Translations under genes and position numbers: made by a program
Assembly (NCBI GenBank): GCA_947652855.1
Contig: CANTEO010000008.1
Span: 1 to 55,205 of the forward strand
Source of the DNA: an uncultured Roseburia sp.
GTDB taxonomy: Bacteria > Bacillota > Clostridia > Lachnospirales > Lachnospiraceae
Direction: 5' to 3'
DNA: 55,205 nucleotides
Shown: positions 16,050-24,156 of the stretch, in pieces
How the letters are laid out: every line of letters starts with the position of its first letter
Numbering within the stretch: the first letter of the stretch is position 1
The notes under the pieces: generated by a model
Told to the model about the DNA's origin: nothing
Databases searched by the model: none
Seen by the model: only the letters and a program-made list of their open reading frames with translations

Positions 16050-16679
16050 TTAAAGGAATGGATTGTTCATCCGTTCCCATCCAATCGTCGTCGTCTCATT
16101 GTGGCCCGGGTACACGTCCGTCTCCCCAGGCAGCGTAAGAAGCCTCTCTTTGATGGAAGTAAGAAGCTCCCTCGCGTTCCCGCCCGGAAAGTCCGTCCTC
16201 CCGACAGAGCCGCAAAACAGCGTGTCCCCCACAAAGATGGCGCGTTCCTTTTCGATATAGTAACAGCAGCCGCCCCTCGTATGCCCCGGCGTCGCAATCA
16301 CCTGAACGGAAAAGCCCGCCAATTCCAGCACGTCGCCGTCCCCTACATACCGATCCGCGCCATATGCCTCTCTTGCCCCATTCATAATGGAAAGGTTGAT
16401 CTGCGGCTCCTCTAACGTCTCTTTTTCCAGCTCATGCGCATAAATTGGAGCGCCAAAGGCGTCCGCCACCTGACGCGCCGCCGAAGCATGGTCAAAATGC
16501 CCGTGCGTGAGCAAAACGGCGGCCACAGAAAGCCCCCGTTCCTTCAGCTTTCCAATCAAGCGCTTCGCCTCATCCCCCGGATCGACCACAAGCGCCTCCG
16601 CCGTGTCCGTCTGCACCGCAAAATAGCAGTTCGTCATCACCGGCCCCACTACAAATTGCTCTACCCTTAATCCTGCCAT
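16050..16679 (-). CDS. MBL-fold metallo-hydrolase (glyoxalase II-like)
   Basis: 209 residues of metallo-beta-lactamase fold. The first metal motif is THGHFDHASA (HxHxDH); later ligands appear in ATPGHTRGG, VGDTLF and YPGHNETT. The short length and these spacings match YcbL/glyoxalase II-like thioester hydrolases, but the substrate (such as S-lactoylglutathione or another thioester) is not proven. AGGAGGGG precedes ATG 16679. It sits 15 nt after relA and 9 nt before hemZ, a neighbourhood conserved in Clostridia, so it shares their transcript. Confidence 0.88.
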   Translation of the reverse strand: MAGLRVEQFVVGPVMTNCYFAVQTDTAEALVVDPGDEAKRLIGKLKERGLSVAAVLLTHGHFDHASAARQVADAFGAPIYAHELEKETLEEPQINLSIMNGAREAYGADRYVGDGDVLELAGFSVQVIATPGHTRGGCCYYIEKERAIFVGDTLFCGSVGRTDFPGGNARELLTSIKERLLTLPGETDVYPGHNETTTIGWERMNNPFL

Positions 16680-16694
16680 CGTAAGCCCCTCCTG

Positions 16695-19034
16695 TCAGCT
16701 TGTCGTCCGCTCTATGTCAATGACGCTCTCCACCTGCTTAATTTTCTCAATCAGCTTCATCAGCTCCTCCCGACCCTTGACATTGAACGAAATGTCGATT
16801 GTCGCCACGCCCTGCTTGCTCGTTTTGGAATGTATCCCGTTGATGTCTATCTCCCGCTCTGTGAATATCTTCGTGATGTCCACCAAAAGGCCCGTTCGGT
16901 TATTGCCATAAATCTTAAGCCCCGCTAAGTACAGCCCATGATCCCCCTGATCCGCCCCGTATTGCCACTCTGCGTCAATCAGGCGCACCTTCTCCATCTC
17001 TGAAAGGCTCATGATGTTCACGCAGTCGGTGCGGTGAACCGTCACGCCCCTGCCCCTGGTGATGAACCCCACAATTTCATCTCCCGGCAAAGGCGAGCAG
17101 CACTTGGACAGATGCACGGCCACATCGCAAAGGCCGCGGACAATAATGCCGCTTTCGCTTTTTTCGAGGACCGCCTTCCCTTTTCCGCTCTCCCTGACCG
17201 CGTCAAGCACATCCTGATCCGTCATGGCGATGGCATGGTCTTTTTTGTATTCCTCATACATCCGGTTGACAATCTGGCTCTCCTTTAAGCCGCCATGCCC
17301 TACGGTCGCCAAAGCAGAGTTCCAGTCATGGAACCCATATTTATTTAAAATTTTGAATTGGTATTCAATTTTATTGATATCTGAAAAATTGATTCCCTTT
17401 GATTTGCAGTATTGAGCAATCAGCTCTTTGCCCTTTAATATATGCTCCTCTTTCAGCTCACTGCGGAACCATTGATTGATTTTATTCTTGGCCTGCGTGC
17501 TTTTCACGATATTCAGCCAGTCACGGCTTGGCCCTTTGGAATTTTGAGAAGTGAGGATCTCGATCCGATCGCCGTTTTGAATGACATAATCAATATTGAC
17601 TAATTTTCCGTTCACCTTTGCGCCGACCATCTTGTTCCCCACCGCCGAATGGATGTTATAGGCAAAATCAATCGGCGTGGAGCCGGTCGGCAGGTTTTTC
17701 ACGTCCCCTGTCGGCGTGAAGCAGAACACCATATCGGAAAACAAGTCCAAATCGCTTTTTAAGAGGCTCATGAACTCTTTGTTGTCCGACATATCCCGCT
17801 GCCATTCCAAAATCTGCCTTAGCCAGCTTAATTTCTCTTCCTCCTGGTTGGCGATGCTGATTCCCGCCTTGCCCTCCTTATACTTCCAATGGGCGGCGAT
17901 TCCGTACTCCGCGGTGCGGTGCATCTCATACGTCCGAATCTGAATCTCAAACGGCTGCCCGTTCGGCCCAATTAACGTCGTGTGGAGCGATTGGTACATA
18001 TTGGATTTGGGCATCGCGATATAATCCTTAAAGCGGCCGGGTATCGGCTTATATTTCTCATGGATGACGCCAAGCGCCGCATAGCAGTCCTTGAGGGAAT
18101 GCACCATAATTCGGATGGCGAACAGGTCGTAGATTTGATCGAGCGTCTTATCCTGATTGAGCATTTTCTTATAAATGCTGAAAAAATGCTTGGCGCGCCC
18201 GTCAATCTCCGCCTCAATTCCCGCGTCGTCAATATATCCCTTCACATCATCCATCAGGCTGCGCAAATACTCGTCCCGCTCGCTCTTACGGAGCGCCACA
18301 TCCTCTACCAGCTTGTAGTACGCCTCCGGCTCGAGATATTTTAAAGACAGGTCATCCAATTCCACCTTTAATTTTGAAATCCCAAGGCGGCTCGCGATCG
18401 GCGCATAGATGTCCATCGTCTCTCTGGCCTTTTCCCTTTGCTTCTCCGGCCTCATGAATTTCAATGTGCGCATATTATGAAGCCGGTCCGCCAGCTTAAT
18501 CAAAATCACGCGGATGTCCTTCGCCATCGCAAGGAACATCTTGCGCAGGTTCTCCGCCTGCACCTCCAGCTTATCCGCGTCATAAGACAGCTGCTCTAAC
18601 TTCGTCACGCCGTCCACCAAAAGCGCGACCTCGCCGCCAAACTCCCCCGCGATCTCCTCATCCGTCATCACCGTGTCCTCCACCACGTCATGCAGAAGGC
18701 CCGCGACAATCGTCTCCTTATCCAGTTCCAGCTCCGCCAAAATAATCGCCACGCATAAGGGATGGATGATATATGGCTCCCCGGACTTGCGCACCTGGCC
18801 CTTATGCGCCCCTTCCGCAATCCGATACGCCTTCTCAATCAGGGAAATGTCCGTGGAAGGGTGATATTTGCGCACGCTCTCAATCAGCTCCCCATACAGC
18901 TGTTCCGGCTCCTCAAAATCCTGCGTCTGCCGGACGCTGACATCTGTGCCGTGGAATTTATTTTCCATCTCCTCTAATTTCACAGTCTTCTGCGCCAAAT
19001 TCTCTGCCATACCGCCACCGCCATCTCCCATCAT
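16695..19034 (-). CDS. relA: Bifunctional (p)ppGpp synthetase/hydrolase RelA/SpoT
   Basis: 779 residues, a long Rel enzyme that makes and degrades (p)ppGpp. Domains in order: HD hydrolase with VAGLLHDVVEDT and ADRLHNMRTLKFM; synthetase with FAIRIMVHSLKDCYAALG and MPKSNMYQSLHTTL; TGS (FTPTGDVKNLPTGSTPIDFA); a conserved-cysteine region (HLSKCCSPLPGDEIVGF); and a C-terminal ACT domain. It heads a six-gene transcript ending at the amidase. ATG 19034 has no good ribosome site, and in-frame ATG 19010 (MAENLAQKTV), after a GGGAG/GGTGG region, is an equally plausible start. Confidence 0.96.
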   Translation of the reverse strand: MMGDGGGGMAENLAQKTVKLEEMENKFHGTDVSVRQTQDFEEPEQLYGELIESVRKYHPSTDISLIEKAYRIAEGAHKGQVRKSGEPYIIHPLCVAIILAELELDKETIVAGLLHDVVEDTVMTDEEIAGEFGGEVALLVDGVTKLEQLSYDADKLEVQAENLRKMFLAMAKDIRVILIKLADRLHNMRTLKFMRPEKQREKARETMDIYAPIASRLGISKLKVELDDLSLKYLEPEAYYKLVEDVALRKSERDEYLRSLMDDVKGYIDDAGIEAEIDGRAKHFFSIYKKMLNQDKTLDQIYDLFAIRIMVHSLKDCYAALGVIHEKYKPIPGRFKDYIAMPKSNMYQSLHTTLIGPNGQPFEIQIRTYEMHRTAEYGIAAHWKYKEGKAGISIANQEEEKLSWLRQILEWQRDMSDNKEFMSLLKSDLDLFSDMVFCFTPTGDVKNLPTGSTPIDFAYNIHSAVGNKMVGAKVNGKLVNIDYVIQNGDRIEILTSQNSKGPSRDWLNIVKSTQAKNKINQWFRSELKEEHILKGKELIAQYCKSKGINFSDINKIEYQFKILNKYGFHDWNSALATVGHGGLKESQIVNRMYEEYKKDHAIAMTDQDVLDAVRESGKGKAVLEKSESGIIVRGLCDVAVHLSKCCSPLPGDEIVGFITRGRGVTVHRTDCVNIMSLSEMEKVRLIDAEWQYGADQGDHGLYLAGLKIYGNNRTGLLVDITKIFTEREIDINGIHSKTSKQGVATIDISFNVKGREELMKLIEKIKQVESVIDIERTTS

Positions 19035-19066
19035 CTTTCGGATTATACACTAATAGATAGTAAATT

Positions 19067-19095
19067 ATTATAAAGAATTATATGTCAAAATGCAA
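19067..19095 (-). promoter_or_regulatory. Promoter of the relA-amidase operon
   Basis: TTGCAT-17 bp-TATAAT on the minus strand in an A/T-rich gap, with about 25 nt of leader before ATG 19034. Confidence 0.65.
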
Positions 19096-19136
19096 CGATT
19101 AAATCAAACAAAAAATTTTTATTTTTCCTATTTTTT

Positions 19137-19160
19137 TTGACAGCAAAACTATGCTATAAT
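19137..19160 (+). promoter_or_regulatory. Possible promoter of the CPBP protease gene
   Basis: A perfect TTGACA (19137-19142) and a perfect TATAAT (19155-19160) lie close together. Their spacing of 12 bp is too short for one promoter, so TATAAT may pair with a weaker T-rich -35 further upstream. Confidence 0.4.
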
Positions 19161-19240
19161 TATCCTATGAAATTCTGCGCGCCAGATTTCCATAACAGGC
19201 GCCGCATACGCCGTTTATCTTTACGAAAAGGAGCTTACGT

Positions 19241-20119
19241 ATGAAAAAAATCGGATATTTTTTCTTTTGTTTCCTGCCTCTGCTCGCCTCGATTGGCCTG
19301 CAGCTTATCGCAGCCATCCCCGTCGTGGGCGTCTGCCTGATGCAGCTTTGCAGCCATATCGTCCTCTCCGGGGAGAAGATGGATTATTTTGAGTTTATGA
19401 CACAGTTTTCCAATGCGCTGCAGACCGCCGGCTTTTCCGCAATGCCCTCCATTGTGTTCGCCGCCTGCGGCATCGTCATTTTCGGGGCCTGGTATGCCTG
19501 CCAGTTCCACGGCGACTTATCGCATCCGCAAAAAATCTGTTCTAAGCCCGTCCTTTTGCTTGCGGTTATCTTTCTGGTGCCAGGCCTGCAAATGGTGTCC
19601 GGCATCTTAACGAATATTTCCGCGACGTTTTTTCCGGGATGGATGGATTTTTACGAAAAGCTGATGGAGAACGCCGGCCTGACGCAGTCCCCCTCCCTGC
19701 TTTTGACGCTTTATGCCGTGCTGCTTGGGCCGATTGAGGAGGAGCTGACGTTTCGGGGCGTCATCCTCTCATCCGCAAAAAGGGCGCTCCCCTTTTGGGC
19801 GGCGAACCTGTTTCAGGCAATTTTATTCGGCCTATTCCACATGAACCTGATTCAGGGCATCTACGCATTTTTTATCGGCATATGCTTAGGCTATGTCTGC
19901 GAGCGGGGCGGCTCCATTTGGCTTTCCATTTTCCTGCACGTTCTCTTTAACCTCTGGGGAACGGTTCTGTCCACAAGCAGCCTGTTCTATGAAAGCCCGA
20001 TGTTTATCATTCTGTTTTATGCGCTCTCTATCCCGCTTGGGATTTTAGGGCTGTATTTGTTTCACAAAAATAGTTCTAAGGCAAGTGTTAATGATTTTCC
20101 TTATATTTCCGATATGTAA
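19241..20119 (+). CDS. CPBP-family intramembrane glutamic protease
   Basis: 292 residues with about eight hydrophobic segments. The Abi/CPBP protease motifs are present: EEELTFRG (about 167-174, catalytic double glutamate and Arg), FGLFHMN with the first histidine, and HVLFN with the second. Family members cleave membrane-anchored peptides, process prenylated substrates or protect against self-made bacteriocins. AAGGAG stands 7 nt before ATG 19241. It forms a single-gene unit between a possible promoter and a strong terminator. No bacteriocin gene is seen next to it, so its substrate is unknown. Confidence 0.88.
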   Translation: MKKIGYFFFCFLPLLASIGLQLIAAIPVVGVCLMQLCSHIVLSGEKMDYFEFMTQFSNALQTAGFSAMPSIVFAACGIVIFGAWYACQFHGDLSHPQKICSKPVLLLAVIFLVPGLQMVSGILTNISATFFPGWMDFYEKLMENAGLTQSPSLLLTLYAVLLGPIEEELTFRGVILSSAKRALPFWAANLFQAILFGLFHMNLIQGIYAFFIGICLGYVCERGGSIWLSIFLHVLFNLWGTVLSTSSLFYESPMFIILFYALSIPLGILGLYLFHKNSSKASVNDFPYISDM

Positions 20120-20154
20120 CTTGAATGCATTCGAGATTTCTTAACGCAGCCAGG

Positions 20155-20202
20155 GACGGTAGATTTAAGAAAATGGAATTTCTTAAATTTGCCGTCTTTT
20201 TT
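20155..20202 (+). terminator. Rho-independent terminator of the CPBP gene
   Basis: GACGGTAGATTTAAGAAA pairs (with one mismatch) with TTTCTTAAATTTGCCGTC around a short loop, followed by TTTTTT. Confidence 0.92.
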
Positions 20203-20233
20203 AATGGCAATTTAAAATACAGGAGGAGATTTT

Positions 20234-21319
20234 GTGATTATACAGTCAAGCAACGTATTCATGGCCTCCCGCAGAAGCTATGAGCGCACAAAAGCCGGCT
20301 CCGCCTCCCTTACCCAATGGGGCGGCGGGCTTCTGCAGAGCAAGAACATACAAATGATTGACCGCTACAGCGAAAAATCGGATACCGGAAAAAACAACCA
20401 GCAAAACGCAAAAAACTCTGAAAATGGGCTGTTTCATGAATTCCGCCAGGCGCAGAGCATTGGAAGCCCTGTCTCGATCAGCCGGATGAGCAAATCCGAC
20501 ATCCATTCCATAAAGGCGCAGTCCATCAGCTATTTGATGCAGATGCTGTTTGGAAGGGGCAGCCTGCACAATCAGTTTATCAGCGGCATCACCGGACAGC
20601 CTATGTCAGGCGGCTCCTTTGGCGGGACTTACTCGGAGTTTCGCTACGAATCTGAGACGGAGGAAACCTCTTTTTCCACAACCGGAACGGTCAAGACAGC
20701 AGACGGGCGGGAGATTGACTTTAACCTTTCCATGACAATGAGCCGCTCCTTTGAAGAAGCCTATGTGGGAAGCGTCAATTTTGGCTCCCCGCTGAAGTTA
20801 GAGCAAAACCAGCCTGGCCCCGTCCTTTGCGATCCGCTTGTCATCAATTTGAATTCTTATTCGGCTGACGTGACGGATCAAACCTTTTACTTTGACCTTG
20901 ACGCGGACGGAGTGATGGATGAAATCTCCAATTTATCCGCAGGCAGCGGCTTTTTAGTGCTGGATAAGAATGGAGACGGCGTCATCAATGACGGCAGCGA
21001 GCTGTTCGGCGCCAAGAGCGGAGATGGATTCGCAGACCTTGCAGCCTACGATTCGGACGGAAACGGCTGGATTGACGAAAACGACCCGATCTTCAGCCAG
21101 CTTCGCATCTGGACAAAGGACGCCTCCGGAAAAGACGTGCTGTGCGCCCTGGGAGAAGCAGGCGTTGGGGCCATCTACCTTGGCAACGCCAATACGGATT
21201 TTGCCCTGAATTCCTCCAAAGACAATTCTACCAACGCGCTGATTCGAAAGACCGGGATTTTCCTTTATGAAAACGGGGCTTGCGGAACTGTGCAGCATCT
21301 GGACATGGCAAAGCATTGA
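20234..21319 (+). CDS. Unknown protein with EF-hand-like calcium loops, 361 aa
   Basis: No signal peptide or membrane helix. The N-terminal part is Ser/Gln rich (MIIQSSNVFMASRRSYERTK). From about residue 215 there is a run of Asp-rich loops, FDLDADGVMDE, LDKNGDGVINDGSELFG and YDSDGNGWIDENDPIFSQL, of the DxDGDGxxD type found in EF-hand, dockerin and RTX-associated VCBS proteins. Each can hold one calcium ion. The start is GTG 20234, with AGGAGG 7 nt before it. It is followed by a terminator and has no evident partner genes. Its cellular location and job are unknown. Confidence 0.75.
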   Translation: MIIQSSNVFMASRRSYERTKAGSASLTQWGGGLLQSKNIQMIDRYSEKSDTGKNNQQNAKNSENGLFHEFRQAQSIGSPVSISRMSKSDIHSIKAQSISYLMQMLFGRGSLHNQFISGITGQPMSGGSFGGTYSEFRYESETEETSFSTTGTVKTADGREIDFNLSMTMSRSFEEAYVGSVNFGSPLKLEQNQPGPVLCDPLVINLNSYSADVTDQTFYFDLDADGVMDEISNLSAGSGFLVLDKNGDGVINDGSELFGAKSGDGFADLAAYDSDGNGWIDENDPIFSQLRIWTKDASGKDVLCALGEAGVGAIYLGNANTDFALNSSKDNSTNALIRKTGIFLYENGACGTVQHLDMAKH

Positions 21320-21340
21320 CACAGCTCCTATAAGGCCAAT

Positions 21341-21391
21341 AAGAGGCGTAGGGACGGAGAAACTCTCCTATCCTTACGCCTCTTGTCTTTT
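21341..21391 (+). terminator. Terminator after the calcium-loop gene
   Basis: AAGAGGCGTA and TACGCCTCTT form perfect arms, extended inward by GGGA/TCCT-type pairs, followed by GTCTTTT. On the minus strand it is followed by TTATT, so it may also serve the small minus-strand gene. Confidence 0.8.
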
Positions 21392-21405
21392 ACATCGGAA
21401 CTCTG

Positions 21406-21555
21406 TTATGCGCTCCCGTCCAGCTGCCTTAAAATCACTTCCAACTGATCTGTCAGCAATTTATCTTTCTTAATAAGGTTCTCATGCTCCCGAATTAAGT
21501 TCTCCCTTTCATGCATAAGCTCCCTTACCCTCTCAATCACTTCTGCCTGATTCAC
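21406..21555 (-). CDS. Small coiled-coil protein, 49 aa
   Basis: Starts with GTG 21555 (VNQAEVIERVRELMHEREN), placed 7 nt after AAGGGGG. The remainder is one long charged helix with heptad-like spacing of Leu/Ile (ENLIREHENLIKKDKLLTDQ, then LEVILRQLDG). Not recognised; it could be a small structural or regulatory protein. The in-frame TTG/ATG further upstream (21597) lacks a better site and adds a Cys-containing tail that looks non-coding. It lies 53 nt downstream of the glgP stop on the same strand, so it may be co-transcribed with glgP. Confidence 0.5.
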   Translation of the reverse strand: MNQAEVIERVRELMHERENLIREHENLIKKDKLLTDQLEVILRQLDGSA

Positions 21556-21608
21556 TCGCAAACCCCCTTTTCTTTCACAAATGCACAAAACCGTCAAGGA
21601 TAGGCGAA

Positions 21609-24077
21609 TTAAAATTCCCCTTCCTCCACCACTAACTTCTCAAGATGCCAGATATCGTCCACATATTCCTGAATGGTGCGGTCAGACGAGAATTTGCCGG
21701 AATGCGCCGTATTGAGCATCGCCATCTTCGCCCAACGCTTCTCATCCCTGTACGCCTCTTCCACTTCCTTCTGCGCCTGCGCATACGAACGGAAGTCCGC
21801 CAGGATGAAATACGTGTCCGCATACCGTGTGCTCTGCGTATTTAACAACGAATTGTAAAGCTCACGGAACAGCTCGCTGTTCTGCGGAGAATAGAAGCCG
21901 TTAATCAGCTGCATCAGGACTTTACGGATATCCTGATCGTTGTTGAAAATCTGCATTGGATTATAATCCCGATTCTTCTCATGGGCAATGACCTCGTCGG
22001 AGCTCATGCCGAAAATAAACATATTCTCCTTGCCCACTTCCTCTAACATCTCCACGTTCGCGCCGTCCATCGTGCCAATCGTCACCGCGCCGTTTAGCAT
22101 GAACTTCATGTTGCCCGTGCCGCTCGCCTCTTTGCTGGCCGTGGAAATCTGCTCGCTGACGTCCGCAGCGGCGAAAATCCACTCTGCATTGGAGACGCGG
22201 TAATCCTCAATGAACACCACCTTGATCTTGCCGCCAATGCTCTTGTCGTTATTGATGACCTCCGCCACGCTGTTGATCAGCTTAATCGTAAGCTTCGCAA
22301 TCTTATAGCCCGCGGCCGCCTTCGCCCCAAAGATGAATGTCCTTGGGTAAAAATCACGATCCGGATGCTCCTTTAGCTCATTGTACAGATACATAATATG
22401 CAGGATGTTCAAAAGCTGCCGTTTGTACTCATGCAGGCGCTTCACCTGCACGTCAAAGATCGAGCGCGGATCCACGTCGATGCCGTTATGCTCTTTGATG
22501 TATTTTGCAAGGCGGAGCTTATTCTGATACTTGATGTTCATGAACTCATGCTGCGCCTTCTCATCGTCCGCATATAACGAGACCTTCTCAATCTTGCTTA
22601 AGTCCGTGATCCATTCCTCGCCCACATGATCGGTCACCCATGAAGCCAAAAGCTGGTTGCCATGCAGAAGGAACCTTCTCTGCGTGATCCCGTTCGTCTT
22701 ATTGTTAAATTTGCTTGGGAACATCTCATAGAAATCCCTAAGCTCCTGATTCTTTAAGATTTCCGTATGCAGCCTCGCCACGCCGTTCACGGAATGGCCC
22801 GCGGCGATCGCAAGGTGCGCCATCTTCACCTGGCCGTTGTAAATGATCGCCATGCGCTCCACTTTGCCGTTGTCGCCCGGATACTGCCGCTGGATCTGAA
22901 TGATGAACCTGCGGTTGATCTCCTCCACGATCTGATAGATGCGCGGCAAAAGCCTTGAGAAAATCTCAATCGGCCATTTCTCCAGCGCTTCAGCCATAAT
23001 GGTGTGGTTGGTGTATGCGCAGACCTTCGTGGTGATGTCCCACGCGTCGTCCCACTGCAGCTCCTCCTCGTCCACCAGATAGCGCATCAGCTCCGCGACC
23101 GCCACCGTCGGGTGCGTGTCGTTTAACTGGAACGCCACCTTCTTTGGCAGGTCATGAATATCCGTATGCGTCTTCTTAAACCGGGCGATGGCGCGCTGCA
23201 CGCTTGCCGAGACGAAGAAGTACTGCTGCTTTAAGCGCAGCTCCTTGCCCGCGATATGGTTGTCGTTCGGGTAAAGCACCTCCACCAGGTTCCTCGCCAG
23301 GTTCTCCTGCTCCACCGCCTTGTGATAATCGCCCTTGTCGAACGAGTCCAGCTCAAAGCACTCTACCGGCTCTGCGTCCCAGATCATCAATGTGTTCACG
23401 ACGTGGTTGTCATAGCCTATGATCGGCATGTCATACGGCACGGCGCGCACCGACTGGTAGCCTTCCTGGATAAACTTCATCCTTCCGTTTGGGGAGTTGA
23501 CCGCGCGGACATATCCGCCAAACTTCACCTCATACGTATATTCCGGCCTCCGAAGCTCAAACGGATAGCCATCCTTCAGCCAATTGTCCGGCACTTCCAT
23601 CTGAAAGCCGTCCTCAATCTTTTGCTTAAACATTCCATAACGGTAACGGATCCCGCATCCATAGGCCGCATAGCCAAGCGTGGACAAGGATTCCATAAAG
23701 CAGGCCGCAAGCCTTCCAAGGCCGCCGTTTCCAAGCGCCGGATCCGGCTCCTGATCCTCAATGACGTTAATGTCAAGCCCCATCTCCTCCAGGGCCTCCG
23801 CCACGGCCTGATACGCTGTCAGGTTAATCAGGTTGTTGCCAAGCGCGCGTCCCATCAAAAACTCCATGGACATATAGTACACCACTTTGGAATCCTGCTT
23901 CTTCATGCTCTGCTGCGTTTCCATCCACTGATTGATGATCACGTCTTTCACCGCATAGGAAACCGCCTGGAAAATCTCCTGCTTATCCGCCTCCTCCAAT
24001 GTCTTGCGATACAGGGTCCTGACATTGTCCTTCACCTGCTTCTTTAACTGTTCCTTGTCAAAAATCTGCTTTTTCAA
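21609..24077 (-). CDS. glgP: Glycogen/maltodextrin phosphorylase
   Basis: 822 residues, full length for GT35 phosphorylases, which release glucose-1-phosphate from alpha-1,4-glucans using phosphate and PLP. Evidence: YYMSMEFLMGRALGNNL and DPALGNGGLGRLAACF near the N-terminus, QLNDTHPTVAVAELMR, TNGITQRRFLL, and the PLP-lysine motif EASGTGNMKFMLNG with IGTMDGANVEM (about residues 645-675). TTG 24077 is the start, with AAGGAGGAG before it. It lies 79 nt after ileS without a strong terminator between, so read-through from ileS is possible. Confidence 0.97.
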   Translation of the reverse strand: MKKQIFDKEQLKKQVKDNVRTLYRKTLEEADKQEIFQAVSYAVKDVIINQWMETQQSMKKQDSKVVYYMSMEFLMGRALGNNLINLTAYQAVAEALEEMGLDINVIEDQEPDPALGNGGLGRLAACFMESLSTLGYAAYGCGIRYRYGMFKQKIEDGFQMEVPDNWLKDGYPFELRRPEYTYEVKFGGYVRAVNSPNGRMKFIQEGYQSVRAVPYDMPIIGYDNHVVNTLMIWDAEPVECFELDSFDKGDYHKAVEQENLARNLVEVLYPNDNHIAGKELRLKQQYFFVSASVQRAIARFKKTHTDIHDLPKKVAFQLNDTHPTVAVAELMRYLVDEEELQWDDAWDITTKVCAYTNHTIMAEALEKWPIEIFSRLLPRIYQIVEEINRRFIIQIQRQYPGDNGKVERMAIIYNGQVKMAHLAIAAGHSVNGVARLHTEILKNQELRDFYEMFPSKFNNKTNGITQRRFLLHGNQLLASWVTDHVGEEWITDLSKIEKVSLYADDEKAQHEFMNIKYQNKLRLAKYIKEHNGIDVDPRSIFDVQVKRLHEYKRQLLNILHIMYLYNELKEHPDRDFYPRTFIFGAKAAAGYKIAKLTIKLINSVAEVINNDKSIGGKIKVVFIEDYRVSNAEWIFAAADVSEQISTASKEASGTGNMKFMLNGAVTIGTMDGANVEMLEEVGKENMFIFGMSSDEVIAHEKNRDYNPMQIFNNDQDIRKVLMQLINGFYSPQNSELFRELYNSLLNTQSTRYADTYFILADFRSYAQAQKEVEEAYRDEKRWAKMAMLNTAHSGKFSSDRTIQEYVDDIWHLEKLVVEEGEF

Positions 24078-24156
24078 GTAAGCTCCTCCTTCTTAAGTAC
24101 GCATCCAAATGCCGCCTTGCGCGGCGCATGGCCCTGTCTCTCACAAAGCCAGCCCG

